A stretch of 64,000 nucleotides of DNA from Chryseobacterium nepalense (GCF_023195755.1 NZ_CP096203.1:3844001-3908000); one strand, 5' to 3'; numbered from the stretch's first letter, positions 25,025-35,145 are shown. Numbers and translations are program-made. Notes: generated from the letters alone by a model not told the origin.

Positions 25025-26821
25025 ATGTCAAAAGAGACAAATTCAGCAGAATTATTATTAAATCAAAACGTAGCACCTGAACAATTTGACTGGGATTCTT
25101 TCGAGTCCGGTCTTGATGCTGATGCTAGAAAAGAGAAAAGCGATCTTGAGGAAATCTACAACGGATCTTTAAACAACCTGGACGATAATGACGTATTGGT
25201 TGGTAAAGTAGTTAGATTAACTGACAAAGAGGCTATCGTAGACATCAACTTCAAATCTGAAGGTGTTATTTCTCTCAACGAATTCCGTTACAACCAAGGC
25301 CTTAAAGTAGGAGACGAGGTAGAAGTAATGGTAGACAGAAGAGAAGACAAAACTGGTCAGTTACAGTTATCTCACAGAAAAGCAAGAACGCTTAAAGCTT
25401 GGGATAAAGTAAACGAACTTCACGAAACAGGTGAAATCGTAAACGGTTTTGTAAAATCAAGAACGAAAGGAGGTATGATCGTAGACGTACACGGAATCGA
25501 AGCATTCTTACCTGGTTCTCAAATTGATGTTAAGCCAATCAAAGATTACGATCAGTTCGTAGGTAAAACAATGGAGTTCAAAGTTGTGAAAATCAACCCT
25601 GAGTTCAAAAACGTTGTAGTATCTCACAAAGCATTGATCGAAGCAGATATCGAAGGTCAGAAAAAAGAAATCATCGCTCAGCTTGAAAAAGGTCAGGTTC
25701 TTGAAGGTACTGTTAAGAATATTACTTCTTACGGTGTATTCATCGACTTAGGTGGTGTAGACGGATTGATCCACATTACAGACCTTTCTTGGTCTAGAGT
25801 GAACCACCCGTCTGAAATCCTTGAAGACGGACAGACTGTGAAAGTGGTTATCCTTGACTTCGATGATGAGAAAACAAGAATCCAATTGGGTATGAAGCAG
25901 CTTGAAGCTCATCCTTGGGATGCTCTTTCTGCTGACCTTAAAGTTGGAGATAGAGTAAAAGGAAAAGTAGTGGTTCTTGCTGACTATGGTGCATTTGTAG
26001 AAATCGCTCCAGGTGTAGAAGGATTAATCCACGTTTCTGAAATGTCTTGGTCTACTCACTTAAGATCTGCAGGTGACTTCGTGAAAGTAGGTGATGAGGT
26101 AGAAGCAGAAGTATTAACTTTAGACAGAGAAGAAAGAAAAATTTCTCTTGGTATCAAGCAATTAAGCAAAGATCCATGGGAAAATATCGAAGCTAAATAT
26201 CCTGTAGGATCTAAGCATGTAGGAACAGTAAGAAACTTCACTAACTTCGGTGTATTCGTAGAATTAGAAGAAGGTATCGACGGATTAATCTACATCTCTG
26301 ATCTTTCTTGGACTAAGAAAATCAAGCACCCATCTGAATTCTGTGCAGTTGGTGATAAACTGGATGTTGTAGTTTTAGAACTTGATATCCAGGCTAGAAG
26401 ATTATCTCTAGGTCACAAGCAATTGACAGAAAATCCTTGGGATGCGTTTGAAACAAAGTATGCTGAAGGAACAATCCACGCTGGTAAAGCAGTAGAAGTT
26501 CATGATAAAGGAGCTTCTGTACAGTTCGAAGATGCTGAAGTTGAGGCTTTCTGCCCGTCAAGATTATTAGAGAAGGAAGACGGATCTAAAATCAAGAAAG
26601 GAGAAGAAGCTGATTTCAAAGTAATCGAATTCAACAAAGAATTCAAAAGAGTAGTAGTTTCTCACACAGGTATCTTCAGAGATGAAGAGAAAAAGAATGC
26701 AAGAGAAGCTTCTAACAACAGATCTAACAACACTTCATCTTCAAACAATGAAGAAAGATCAACTCTTGGAGATATCGATGCATTAGCAGAATTAAAAAGA
26801 AAAATGGAAGAAGGTAAATAA
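25025..26821 (+). CDS. rpsA: 30S ribosomal protein S1
   Basis: Binds mRNA and helps load and unfold it on the 30S subunit. The 598-residue protein has an acidic N-terminal tail and six consecutive S1/OB RNA-binding domains, recognisable by repeats such as GVFIDLGGVDGLIHITDLSW, GAFVEIAPGVEGLIHVSEMSW and GVFVELEEGIDGLIYISDLSW. The tail (NNRSNNTSSSNNEERSTLG) is polar and likely disordered. The length fits Bacteroidota S1. Codon use is strongly biased, as in highly expressed genes. It has its own promoter, leader and terminator. Confidence 0.97.
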   Translation: MSKETNSAELLLNQNVAPEQFDWDSFESGLDADARKEKSDLEEIYNGSLNNLDDNDVLVGKVVRLTDKEAIVDINFKSEGVISLNEFRYNQGLKVGDEVEVMVDRREDKTGQLQLSHRKARTLKAWDKVNELHETGEIVNGFVKSRTKGGMIVDVHGIEAFLPGSQIDVKPIKDYDQFVGKTMEFKVVKINPEFKNVVVSHKALIEADIEGQKKEIIAQLEKGQVLEGTVKNITSYGVFIDLGGVDGLIHITDLSWSRVNHPSEILEDGQTVKVVILDFDDEKTRIQLGMKQLEAHPWDALSADLKVGDRVKGKVVVLADYGAFVEIAPGVEGLIHVSEMSWSTHLRSAGDFVKVGDEVEAEVLTLDREERKISLGIKQLSKDPWENIEAKYPVGSKHVGTVRNFTNFGVFVELEEGIDGLIYISDLSWTKKIKHPSEFCAVGDKLDVVVLELDIQARRLSLGHKQLTENPWDAFETKYAEGTIHAGKAVEVHDKGASVQFEDAEVEAFCPSRLLEKEDGSKIKKGEEADFKVIEFNKEFKRVVVSHTGIFRDEEKKNAREASNNRSNNTSSSNNEERSTLGDIDALAELKRKMEEGK

Positions 26822-26843
26822 TCTTCACATATTTTTGAAATAG

Positions 26844-26870
26844 GCCACTCTTTTGAGTGGCTTTTTTATT
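26844..26870 (+). terminator. rpsA terminator
   Basis: GCCACTC (26844-26850) pairs with GAGTGGC (26855-26861), loop TTTT, followed by six T residues. Confidence 0.93.
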
Positions 26871-27038
26871 TTAATATCGTTTTATGAATAATTTTAATTT
26901 AATTAAATAAATAAGTGTAATTTGTAAAATATTAAAATTTATTAAATTATAATATTTTTGACTATTTTTGTAATTATATTTAATTTATTGTTGTTTTTAT
27001 TGTATTTTATTTTTATTTTGGTCTACTTATTTGAAGTT

Positions 27039-29633
27039 ATGAAAAAATATAAATTACAATTACTGGTTGCTTTTTATGCATTTTTACCCTCAATTTTTTT
27101 TGGACAGGATAATCAGGCATTAATAAGAGATTACATTTCTAAAAATAAAATCAGAGAATACAAAAAATCTGATCTTATCAACTTCGTCATTGACAATATT
27201 GATAACTCAAAATCGATGAATGGTGAAATTGTGAAATTTCAGCAGATGTATAATGGATATCCTGTTTATAATGCTGAAGGAACGGCGCTCATCAGAGACC
27301 GTAAAATTATTTATTATTCAGATACTTTCCTGAAAGATTACAGCTCAGCAATATCAGGCAATTCTGCAATAACAAAAGCTACAGCACTACAAAAAATTTC
27401 TGAATATCTTCAACTACCGGAAATACAATCTTATTCAATATTAGAATTTAAAGATCCCGAACCTGAAAATGGGAAAATGGTAAAGCAAAGACTAACTTAT
27501 GTTTATGACAGTGGGATTTTAAAGTTAGCCTATCATTTTTCTTTCCCGGAACCTGATGCCTTACATTATTGGGATGTCCTTATTGACGCTAATAATGGAA
27601 ATATAATCAGCAAAACAGATCTTAATCTGTCATGCAATTTCCATCATGATGCATATTCTCATGGTACAATCAATTCTCAAAGAGATTTAATAGGTCCGGT
27701 ATTCGAACATTCTGACAATAGTTTCTCGCTCTTGGCTCCGGATAACGCAAGTTATAATGTTTTTCCTTTACCCATTGAAGCTCCTACTTTCGGCTCCAGA
27801 ACTATTGTGAGCAATCCCTGGATTTTGTCAGCTTCTCCGGAAGGATGGCATTACGATGGTAATACACGGTATACAATAACAAGAGGAAATAATGTCTATG
27901 CTTATGAAGACAATGCCGCAGCAAATCTAGCCGGATATTCTCCGGATGCTGGTGCAACCAGAAATTTTAATTATTATTTTGGAATTAATGACGATCCTTT
28001 TACCAATCAATCTGCTTCTATTACCAATTTATTTTATCTGAATAATAGAATCCATGATATTTTCTACACGTTTGGATTTACTCCTTCAGCAAGGAATTTT
28101 CAAAATACGAATTTTGGATTAGGAGGTATAGGAAACGATTATGTACAGGCTGAAGCTCAGGATGGAGGCGGTACAAATAATGCAAACTTTTCAAGTCCGG
28201 CTGATGGAAGCAGGCCAAGAATGCAGATGTTTCTTTGGTCCACTGTAAACAGGATCTTTTTCTATAATGCTCCGGGTACTGCTGTAAACCGACAGCCTAT
28301 AGCCGGAACCGCGGTATTTGGAAATGCTTTGGATGCTGTAGGAGTTACCGGTAACGTTCAATTGTCCTCCGTGCTGGATGGTTGTACAGCGATACCCGCA
28401 GGTTCACTTACCGGAAAAATAGGCTTGATAGAAAGGGGAACCTGCAGTTTTACTGAAAAGGTAAAGAATGCCCAGAATGCCGGAGCGTCTGCTGTCATTA
28501 TTTATAACAGTTTAGCTAATGGTAATACGGTTGGAAACATGTCTGGTACAGATGCTTCAATAATAATTCCTTCTGTTTTAATCTCGAATACTGAAGGAGA
28601 GTATATTAAAGATCAGCTTTCTGTTAATACCGTTGTTAATGTAACTTTAAAAAATGATCCTGCACTCAGTATAACTCCTGATGGAAGTTTTGATAATGGA
28701 ATTGTCGTTCATGAATATGGACACGGTATTTCAAACAGATTAACGGGGACAGGTTCCGGCTGTTTAAGTTCTACTGTAAGCAAAGAACAAATGGGAGAAG
28801 GCTGGTCGGATTTTTTTGCATTAATGCTAACCAATAAACCGGGCGACAATGCATCGGTAGCGAGAGGAATCGGTACTTATGCCATAGGGCAGCCTATATC
28901 AGGAGGAGGAATCAGACAGGCAAAATATTCACCGGATTTCGCAATCAATGATTATACTTATGGTGATACGAATGGTATGGAATATACAAATTCAAACGGA
29001 CAGATAGTTCCGGATGTACATTCAATAGGATTTGTATGGGCTTCAGTGCTTTGGGATCTTCACTGGCAATATGTAGCAAAATATGGCTATTCATCGGATG
29101 TTACTGCTAATACCAACGGAAGCTCAAGAATACTTCAGCTGGTAACAGACGCTTTGAAACTTCAGGTTTGTAATCCTACATTTATAGATGGAAGAAATGC
29201 AATTCTTAATGCCGAACTTGCTACTACACAAGGCGCGGACCGATGTATGATCTGGAGGGCTTTTGCGAAAAGAGGGCTTGGAGTTAATGCATCAGCAGGA
29301 TCCAAAACAAATATTAATGATCAGATAGAAGATTTTACCACGCCGGCAGACTGTATTTTGGCAACAGGTGAGGTTAATACTGCCAATAATACAATTACGG
29401 TTTATCCTAATCCCGCTAAAAATGAGTTTTTCATTAATTTTCCAGACAACGTTTTAGGTAAAGTAAATGTCGAGATTTATGATATGTCCGGAAAACTGAT
29501 TTTATCTGAAAATAAAATTTCTCCTGATATGAAAAAATCAATTTCTACCGATAAGCTGACAAACGGAACTTATCTGGTAAAAGTAAAAGGAATGGGTATT
29601 GATAAAACATCAAAACTAATAGTGAAAAAATAA
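27039..29633 (+). CDS. Secreted M36 (fungalysin-type) metalloprotease with PA domain and T9SS sorting domain
   Basis: An 864-residue extracellular zinc protease. Order: signal peptide ending IFFGQ, an FTP-like inhibitory propeptide (about 30-200), the M36 catalytic domain with HEYGHG (His558-His562) and the third zinc ligand in GEGWSDFFAL (Glu587), a protease-associated insert (about 405-525, LTGKIGLIERGTCSFTEKVKNAQNAGA) inside the catalytic region, and a C-terminal type A sorting domain (about 788-864, TVYPNPAKNEFFINF to KTSKLIVKK) for type IX secretion. The frame continues upstream to 26958 as a hydrophobic run, but the ATG at 27039 gives a normal signal peptide. TATTTTTG boxes lie at 26953-26960 and 26963-26970. 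Confidence 0.93.
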   Translation: MKKYKLQLLVAFYAFLPSIFFGQDNQALIRDYISKNKIREYKKSDLINFVIDNIDNSKSMNGEIVKFQQMYNGYPVYNAEGTALIRDRKIIYYSDTFLKDYSSAISGNSAITKATALQKISEYLQLPEIQSYSILEFKDPEPENGKMVKQRLTYVYDSGILKLAYHFSFPEPDALHYWDVLIDANNGNIISKTDLNLSCNFHHDAYSHGTINSQRDLIGPVFEHSDNSFSLLAPDNASYNVFPLPIEAPTFGSRTIVSNPWILSASPEGWHYDGNTRYTITRGNNVYAYEDNAAANLAGYSPDAGATRNFNYYFGINDDPFTNQSASITNLFYLNNRIHDIFYTFGFTPSARNFQNTNFGLGGIGNDYVQAEAQDGGGTNNANFSSPADGSRPRMQMFLWSTVNRIFFYNAPGTAVNRQPIAGTAVFGNALDAVGVTGNVQLSSVLDGCTAIPAGSLTGKIGLIERGTCSFTEKVKNAQNAGASAVIIYNSLANGNTVGNMSGTDASIIIPSVLISNTEGEYIKDQLSVNTVVNVTLKNDPALSITPDGSFDNGIVVHEYGHGISNRLTGTGSGCLSSTVSKEQMGEGWSDFFALMLTNKPGDNASVARGIGTYAIGQPISGGGIRQAKYSPDFAINDYTYGDTNGMEYTNSNGQIVPDVHSIGFVWASVLWDLHWQYVAKYGYSSDVTANTNGSSRILQLVTDALKLQVCNPTFIDGRNAILNAELATTQGADRCMIWRAFAKRGLGVNASAGSKTNINDQIEDFTTPADCILATGEVNTANNTITVYPNPAKNEFFINFPDNVLGKVNVEIYDMSGKLILSENKISPDMKKSISTDKLTNGTYLVKVKGMGIDKTSKLIVKK

Positions 29634-29649
29634 GTCAGATAACAATAAA

Positions 29650-29690
29650 ATTCTCCGGCGCAAGCTACGCTTGCGCCGGAGAATTTATCT
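29650..29690 (+). terminator. Strong GC-rich hairpin after the M36 protease gene
   Basis: A 16-bp perfect stem (29650-29665 with 29669-29684) with loop TAC. The T tract after it is weak, so it may act more as an mRNA-stabilising hairpin than as a terminator. Confidence 0.8.
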
Positions 29691-29754
29691 ATACGCATCA
29701 TATCGAATTATTCCATTTATAAGCCGTAACTTTGCGGGCTTTTAAAAATGAATC

Positions 29755-30723
29755 ATGCAGAAGAAAAATGTATTGAAAGGAGTTTTGTTTGTAGGAATCG
29801 GAGCAAGCATTTACGGAATGCTTGCAACCTTTGTAAAACTTGCTTATCAGGATGGTTATACAACTTCAGAAGTTACGACATCGCAGTTCGTATTAGGTTT
29901 AATCGGGCTATTGATATTGAATTTTATCCAGACCATTACTTCAAAAAAAGTACTTTCGTCACCCAGTTCCGGAGAAGTACGAAACTTACTGTTGGCGGGT
30001 ACATCTTTAGGTTGTACAAGTCTGTTTTATTATATTGCCGTTCAGTATATTAATGTTTCAGTTGCGATTGTTTTGCTGATGCAGTCGGTGTGGTTCAGTG
30101 TTATTGTTGAAAGTTTCACAACCAAAAAACTGCCACAGATGCGGAAAATTATATCGGTACTCATCGTTCTGGCAGGAACAGTGTTGGCTACAGACCTGGT
30201 CAACACACAAATTGAAATTGATTTCAAAGGTGTTTTTTGGGGATTAATGGCAGCAGCCTCATACACTCTTACCATGTTTACTTCAAACAAACTGGCAACA
30301 CACCTTCCGGTTTTCAGGAAAAGCATCATTATGCTTGCGGGAGGTTCTTTGGTGATCTTTTTGTTTTTGATATTTGCTCAAGTTGGTCCGTTGCATATTG
30401 ACAGTTTAAAGACTTTCTATCTCAATTTTACAGAAAATACAGACCATATTCACGCTTTCAGGTATTCAATTTTATGGAAATACGGTTTTATTCTGGCATT
30501 ATTCGGTACGATTATTCCACCGATTTTATTTAATATAGGTTTTCCTAATGCAGGGTTGGGTTTAGGAAGTATTGTTTCATCTCTGGAGCTGCCGGTTTCA
30601 GTAACAATGGCTTTCGTATTGTTGGGCGAAAAAGTGGCGGCTGTTCAATGGCTCGGAATTGCATTGATTCTTTTCGCGATTGTTCTGATGAATCTCCCTA
30701 AAAAAGAACCTGCTGTGGTATAG
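29755..30723 (+). CDS. EamA/DMT-superfamily transporter
   Basis: A 322-residue inner-membrane protein with ten hydrophobic segments arranged as two EamA repeats; the second begins near residue 160 (GVFWGLMAAASYTLTMFTSNKL) and ends with the conserved GEKVAAVQWLGIALILFAIVLMN. Members export metabolites or amino acids or act as permeases of unknown substrate. A -7-like TAACTTTG lies at 29727-29734. Nothing nearby indicates the substrate. Confidence 0.9.
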   Translation: MQKKNVLKGVLFVGIGASIYGMLATFVKLAYQDGYTTSEVTTSQFVLGLIGLLILNFIQTITSKKVLSSPSSGEVRNLLLAGTSLGCTSLFYYIAVQYINVSVAIVLLMQSVWFSVIVESFTTKKLPQMRKIISVLIVLAGTVLATDLVNTQIEIDFKGVFWGLMAAASYTLTMFTSNKLATHLPVFRKSIIMLAGGSLVIFLFLIFAQVGPLHIDSLKTFYLNFTENTDHIHAFRYSILWKYGFILALFGTIIPPILFNIGFPNAGLGLGSIVSSLELPVSVTMAFVLLGEKVAAVQWLGIALILFAIVLMNLPKKEPAVV

Positions 30724-30795
30724 TGTTTGAACAATTCATGAATCAAAATAAACTGTTCTCTCAGCAGTTTTAAATGTAATTGTAAATAAACCACT

Positions 30796-31791
30796 ATGAA
30801 ATATCTTAAAAATATTCTAACTATTGTAGTACTGATTCTTGTTCCGGAATTTCTTTTTTCGCAGATAAAACCACTTGATGCCGAACTCACCAACTATCAG
30901 TACCCATTTAAAGTGTATTTTCTGGATATTAAATCCCAGAATAACGATCTGAAAATGGCATATATGGATGTACAGCCTAAAGAGTCGAATGGAAAGACTA
31001 TTATGCTCCTCCATGGCAAAAACTTTAATGGAGCCTATTGGGAAAAGACAGCAAAGGACCTTTCTGATAAAGGTTTCAGAGTAGTTATTCCGGATCAGAT
31101 CGGATTCGGAAAATCATCTAAACCACAAAATTATCAGTTCTCTTTTTCGCAGCTTGCCGAAAATACAAAAGCAGTTTTAGATCATCTTAATATAGATAAG
31201 GCTATCGTTTTAGGACATTCCATGGGCGGAATGGTAGCCACAAGATTTACTCTTCTTTATCCTGAAAGAGTGGAAAAATTGATTCTTGAAAATCCGATTG
31301 GGCTGGAAGATTATAAAACATTTGCAGCATATCAGACCATCGATCAGGCATATCAGTCAGAGCTGAAGAACACAGCAGAATCTTATAAAAATTACCAGCT
31401 CACATTTTATTACGATAATAAATGGAAACCTGAATATCAGCCCTGGCTGGACTTAATTGCAGGCTGGACTCTCCATCCTGATTATCCGAAAGTAGCGTGG
31501 GATGCTGCTTTAACCTCGGATATGATTTACAATCAGCCTGTTTGCTACGAATTTAAGAATATTAAAGTTCCAACACTTTTGATTATCGGAACAAGAGATC
31601 GTACCGCTATAGGAAAAGACAGGACGCCAAAGGAACTGCAGCCTAAAATGGGGCAATATCAGTTGTTGGGAAAAAAAACACAGCAGGAAATCAAAGGTTC
31701 AAAATTGGTGGAACTTGAAAATGCAGGCCATTTACCGCATATCGAAGTGTATGATAAGTTCTGGAATGCGCTTTATGGTTTTATCAGATGA
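30796..31791 (+). CDS. Exported alpha/beta hydrolase
   Basis: A 331-residue protein with a signal peptide (MKYLKNILTIVVLILVPEFLFSQ) and an alpha/beta-hydrolase fold: oxyanion region LLHGKNFNGAYW, nucleophile elbow GHSMGG with Ser142, acid in the GTRDRTA region, and His in NAGHLPHIE. Relatives include haloalkane dehalogenase-like and epoxide-hydrolase-like esterases, so the substrate cannot be named. It follows the EamA gene by 72 bp, and a bidirectional terminator follows it. Confidence 0.9.
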   Translation: MKYLKNILTIVVLILVPEFLFSQIKPLDAELTNYQYPFKVYFLDIKSQNNDLKMAYMDVQPKESNGKTIMLLHGKNFNGAYWEKTAKDLSDKGFRVVIPDQIGFGKSSKPQNYQFSFSQLAENTKAVLDHLNIDKAIVLGHSMGGMVATRFTLLYPERVEKLILENPIGLEDYKTFAAYQTIDQAYQSELKNTAESYKNYQLTFYYDNKWKPEYQPWLDLIAGWTLHPDYPKVAWDAALTSDMIYNQPVCYEFKNIKVPTLLIIGTRDRTAIGKDRTPKELQPKMGQYQLLGKKTQQEIKGSKLVELENAGHLPHIEVYDKFWNALYGFIR

Positions 31792-31792
31792 C

Positions 31793-31836
31793 GCAAAAAA
31801 AATCGGCTGCAAATTATTGACAGCCGATTTTTATTT
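31793..31836. terminator. Bidirectional terminator
   Basis: AAATCGGCTG (31800-31809) pairs with CAGCCGATTT (31821-31830) between the convergent hydrolase and Gfo/Idh genes; A and T runs flank both sides. Confidence 0.9.
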
Positions 31837-31849
31837 AAATTCATTTAAA

Positions 31850-32812
31850 TCAGGAAATGAGTTCCATAATCCGTAAAGCTACTTTCAGAGCTTCTGTTCC
31901 GTCTTCAATGGGAACTTCAACATTTTTATTTTCAACAATGGAATCCGCAAAAGAATTCAGTTCATCAAGAATTGCGTTATTCGGCTGAATATCCGGATAT
32001 TCAAATAAAATCTGATTTTTTTCACCCTCTGCATTTTCAATAATCATGTCAAAAGGTGTCGGATGTTCCGGTGCGTCTTTCATTCGGATAACTTCAGCTT
32101 TTTTCTCAAGAAAATCTACGGAAATATAAGCATCTTTCTGGAAAAAGCGGCTCTTTCTCATGGCCTTCATGGAAATCCTGGAAGTAGTAAGGTTAGCGAC
32201 GCAGCCATTTTCAAATTCAATTCTGGCATTGGCAATATCCGGAGTTTTACTCACGACACAAACACCGCTTGCGTGGATGTTTTTTACCTTAGATTTTACG
32301 ATGCTTAGTAGGATATCAAGATCGTGTATCATTAAATCCAGCACTACCGAAACATCCGTTCCGCGCGGATTAAATTCCGCAAGTCTGTGGATTTCAATGA
32401 ACATCGGGTTTTTAATATACTCTTTTGTTGCAATGAAAGCAGGATTATATCTCTCAACGTGGCCCACCTGCGCTTTGATTCCTTTTTCCCGGCATTGTTT
32501 TAAAAGCTCTTCTGCCTGCTCAAGGGTTTGGGTAACGGGTTTTTCTATAAAAAAATGAAGGCCTTTTTCAATTGCCTGTAAAGCATAATCATAATGATAA
32601 ATGGTTGGTGTCACAATATCCAGCATATCGATTTTATCCAGCAATTCAGCAAAATTTTCAAAATAAGGATATCCGAATTCCGCTTCCAGCTTTTTTCCAT
32701 TTTCAATATCTTTATCATGAAAACCTACAAATTCATATTTATCCGATTGATTCAGAAGCTTTAGATGAATCTTTCCTAAATGTCCGGCACCTACCAAACC
32801 TGCTTTTAACAT
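31850..32812 (-). CDS. Gfo/Idh/MocA-family oxidoreductase
   Basis: A 320-residue NAD(P)-dependent enzyme. The N-terminal Rossmann fold has GAGHLG (residues 8-13), and EKPVTQT (from Glu90) contains the family's catalytic Lys. The C-terminal alpha/beta part has HDLDILLSIV, carrying the usual His. The sequence (GHVERYNPAF, NPRGTDVSVVLDLMIHDLD) suits sugar or inositol dehydrogenases that build surface sugars. Only the family, not the substrate, can be assigned. It is divergent from pcm. Confidence 0.88.
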   Translation of the reverse strand: MLKAGLVGAGHLGKIHLKLLNQSDKYEFVGFHDKDIENGKKLEAEFGYPYFENFAELLDKIDMLDIVTPTIYHYDYALQAIEKGLHFFIEKPVTQTLEQAEELLKQCREKGIKAQVGHVERYNPAFIATKEYIKNPMFIEIHRLAEFNPRGTDVSVVLDLMIHDLDILLSIVKSKVKNIHASGVCVVSKTPDIANARIEFENGCVANLTTSRISMKAMRKSRFFQKDAYISVDFLEKKAEVIRMKDAPEHPTPFDMIIENAEGEKNQILFEYPDIQPNNAILDELNSFADSIVENKNVEVPIEDGTEALKVALRIMELIS

Positions 32813-32877
32813 ATGTTTATTAAATTTTTGTAAATATAAGAATTTTAAAGAACGGTAGGCGGATGATCATTTTTAGG

Positions 32878-32908
32878 TTGATAAATACTGAATGTTTTTT
32901 TACTTTTG
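32878..32908 (+). promoter_or_regulatory. pcm promoter
   Basis: TTG at 32878-32880, a 20-nt spacer and TACTTTTG at 32901-32908. The predicted start lies about 28 nt before the pcm ATG. Confidence 0.75.
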
Positions 32909-32942
32909 TAAAAAATTATCCCTGAAATATAAACTAAATTAA

Positions 32943-33596
32943 ATGGCGCAAGACTCGTTTGTACACAAAGGTAAAAGAAAGATTTTGGTGGATTATCTCA
33001 GGAACAGGATCGGAATATCGGATGAAAAGGTACTTTCCGCAATGAATGAGGTTCCAAGGCACCTCTTTATAGAAAGTATTTTTGAAGATTTTGCCTATGA
33101 AGACAGAGCTTTTCCTATTCTTGCCCATCAGACGATTTCTCATCCTTCTACTGTGGCGGAACAGTCGGAACTTTTACAGGTAAAAGAAGGTGAGAAAGTA
33201 CTGGAAATCGGCACGGGTTGTGGTTATCAGACGGCAGTTTTACTGGCCATGAAAGCCTTGGTGTTCACCGTTGAAAGGCAAAAAGATCTTTTTGATTTTT
33301 CCAAAAAGAAATTCCGAGAAATGGGTCTTTATCCGAAATTTCAGAGTTTTGGTGACGGTTTTGCAGGGCTTCCTACTTTTGCACCTTTTGACAAAATTAT
33401 TGTGACCTGTGGGGCTTCCGTTTTACCTACGGAATTGCTGAAGCAGCTTAAAGTCGGCGGTAAAATGGTGATTCCTTTAGGTCCCACAGATGAACAGGTT
33501 TTATACAGGTTTACTAAAATTTCACCAACCGAATTTGAAAAAGAAGAATTCGGGGCTTACAAATTTGTTCCGATGCTCGGCAATACGAATTTATAG
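32943..33596 (+). CDS. pcm: Protein-L-isoaspartate O-methyltransferase
   Basis: Repairs damaged proteins by methylating isoaspartyl residues with S-adenosylmethionine. The 217-residue protein shows the family's substrate region HQTISHPSTVAEQSELL (from residue 62) and SAM motif I EIGTGCGYQTA (from about 88), followed by a TVERQ motif and the conserved DGFAGLPTFAPFDKIIVTCGA. Length and order are typical. It has its own promoter and a clear space before the next gene. Confidence 0.95.
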   Translation: MAQDSFVHKGKRKILVDYLRNRIGISDEKVLSAMNEVPRHLFIESIFEDFAYEDRAFPILAHQTISHPSTVAEQSELLQVKEGEKVLEIGTGCGYQTAVLLAMKALVFTVERQKDLFDFSKKKFREMGLYPKFQSFGDGFAGLPTFAPFDKIIVTCGASVLPTELLKQLKVGGKMVIPLGPTDEQVLYRFTKISPTEFEKEEFGAYKFVPMLGNTNL

Positions 33597-33716
33597 TTTT
33601 GCAATAAAATTTGGCGTTAAAATAGTGTGTCTCATTTATCAATTTTAATGGGACTTTTCTTTGGTGGTTTGTTTTTTGATGAAATATCAGCATCTAAAAA
33701 AAATCAATACATTACA

Positions 33717-34697
33717 ATGAAGGTATTTATCAATAAACAAATTCCGGAAATAGGGATTCATATGTTAAAGGATGCGGGTTTTGAAATTTTTATTCCTGAC
33801 CACGATAATCTATCAAGAGAAGAATGGATAGGGTATTGCCAGAGTCACGATATGATTTTAAGTGTTGGAACTGAATTCAAATTTGACAAAGACTTTTTCA
33901 ATGAATGTCCGAATTTGAAAGCAATTGCTTTATATTCAGTAGGTTTCGATCATGTTGATATTCAGGAAGCAGACCGCAGAAAAATTCCGGTAGGAAATAC
34001 ACCTGATGTCTTAAGTAAAGCGACTTCGGATATTGCATTTCTTCTCATGCAATCGGTGGCAAGAAGGGCAAGTTACAATTATGAAAAGGTAAAATCAGGA
34101 AACTGGGGAGATTTTGATCCGCTTCATGCACTTGGTCAGGAGCTCTACGGAAAGACACTGGGAATTTTCGGATTGGGAAGAATCGGTTATGAAATGGCTA
34201 AAAAATCAAAGGCAGCTTTTGATATGGACATTATATATCACAATCGTCACAGAAATGAAGAAGCTGAAACTGAACTGGATGCAAAATATGTTTCCTTCGA
34301 AGAACTCATCTCACAGTCGGATGTACTAAGTATTCATGCGAATTTTAAACCCGAACAGACGGAACTTTTCAATGCATCGGTTTTTGAGAAAATGAAAGAG
34401 AATGCCATTTTTATCAATACCGCAAGGGGAGGATTTCACAATCAAAAAGACCTCTATGCAGCGCTTACAGAACATAAAATTTGGGGAGCCGGACTTGATG
34501 TAACCAATCCGGAGCCTATATACAAAGATGATCCGATTTTGGAACTGTCAAACGTTTGTGTTCTCCCGCATATCGGTTCGGCAACAGTTGAAGCGAGAAA
34601 CGGAATGGCAAAAATAGCGGCAGAAAATCTCATTGCCGTTTCAAAAGGTGAAAAAATGCCTGCTGCGGCCAATCCTGAAATTTATTCAGAAAGATAG
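33717..34697 (+). CDS. D-2-hydroxyacid dehydrogenase
   Basis: A 326-residue NAD(P)-dependent dehydrogenase of the D-isomer-specific family, which reduces 2-keto acids such as glyoxylate, hydroxypyruvate or 2-ketogluconate. Visible features are the Rossmann motif LGIFGLGRIGYEMAKK, FINTARGGFHNQKDL with the catalytic Arg, and LPHIGSAT with His285. The frame extends to 33627, but the ATG at 33717 gives the normal MKVFINKQIPEIG start. The substrate is not certain. A small acidic protein gene follows. Confidence 0.9.
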   Translation: MKVFINKQIPEIGIHMLKDAGFEIFIPDHDNLSREEWIGYCQSHDMILSVGTEFKFDKDFFNECPNLKAIALYSVGFDHVDIQEADRRKIPVGNTPDVLSKATSDIAFLLMQSVARRASYNYEKVKSGNWGDFDPLHALGQELYGKTLGIFGLGRIGYEMAKKSKAAFDMDIIYHNRHRNEEAETELDAKYVSFEELISQSDVLSIHANFKPEQTELFNASVFEKMKENAIFINTARGGFHNQKDLYAALTEHKIWGAGLDVTNPEPIYKDDPILELSNVCVLPHIGSATVEARNGMAKIAAENLIAVSKGEKMPAAANPEIYSER

Positions 34698-34825
34698 AAA
34701 AGCTAATTAAATTATTAGTAAATTTAATATGCAAATATTAATATTTAATTGCTAAATCAAACCACCTGTTTTTAGACTTGGAATTATTTTTGTTTATGTT
34801 GTAATAACACTAAATATATAATATT

Positions 34826-35116
34826 ATGATACCCGAAAACAGCGAACAGGAACAGGAAAGAAGATTGGAACAGAGAGATTACCAACCTAATGAAGATATA
34901 TTTAATCAGGAAGAACATATCCCTTTAGATGGTGATGGAAAACCAGTCTTTAATGAAAGTACCGACGATGATAAATTAGACAAAGGACTTGACATTCCCG
35001 GAGCTGATGATCAGGCCGGAACCGATGATATCGGGGAGGATGAAGAAAACAGCTACTGGGGATATAGTGATAATGAAGATGATCACGAAGAACAAAACGA
35101 CGACTTGATACGTTAA
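34826..35116 (+). CDS. Small, very acidic uncharacterised protein
   Basis: A 96-residue protein with no recognised domain. It is almost entirely polar and strongly acidic (GEDEENSYWGYSDNEDDHEE), with no hydrophobic core or signal peptide, so it is probably disordered. A -7-like TATTTTTG lies at 34785-34792 and a terminator follows at once, which together with normal codon use supports a real, separately transcribed gene. Proteins of this kind occur in related flavobacteria without an assigned role. Confidence 0.7.
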   Translation: MIPENSEQEQERRLEQRDYQPNEDIFNQEEHIPLDGDGKPVFNESTDDDKLDKGLDIPGADDQAGTDDIGEDEENSYWGYSDNEDDHEEQNDDLIR

Positions 35117-35145
35117 CCTTGCCTTAACCGGTAAGGTTTTTTTAT
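35115..35145 (+). terminator. Terminator after the small acidic protein gene
   Basis: AACCTTGCC (35115-35123) pairs with GGTAAGGTT (35130-35138) through one G-T wobble, followed by a T run. It overlaps the last bases of the gene. Confidence 0.85.

Noticed and set aside
26958..27038. N-terminal extension of the M36 protease
   Set aside because: It is an AT-rich hydrophobic run that overlaps possible -7 boxes; the ATG at 27039 gives a standard signal peptide.
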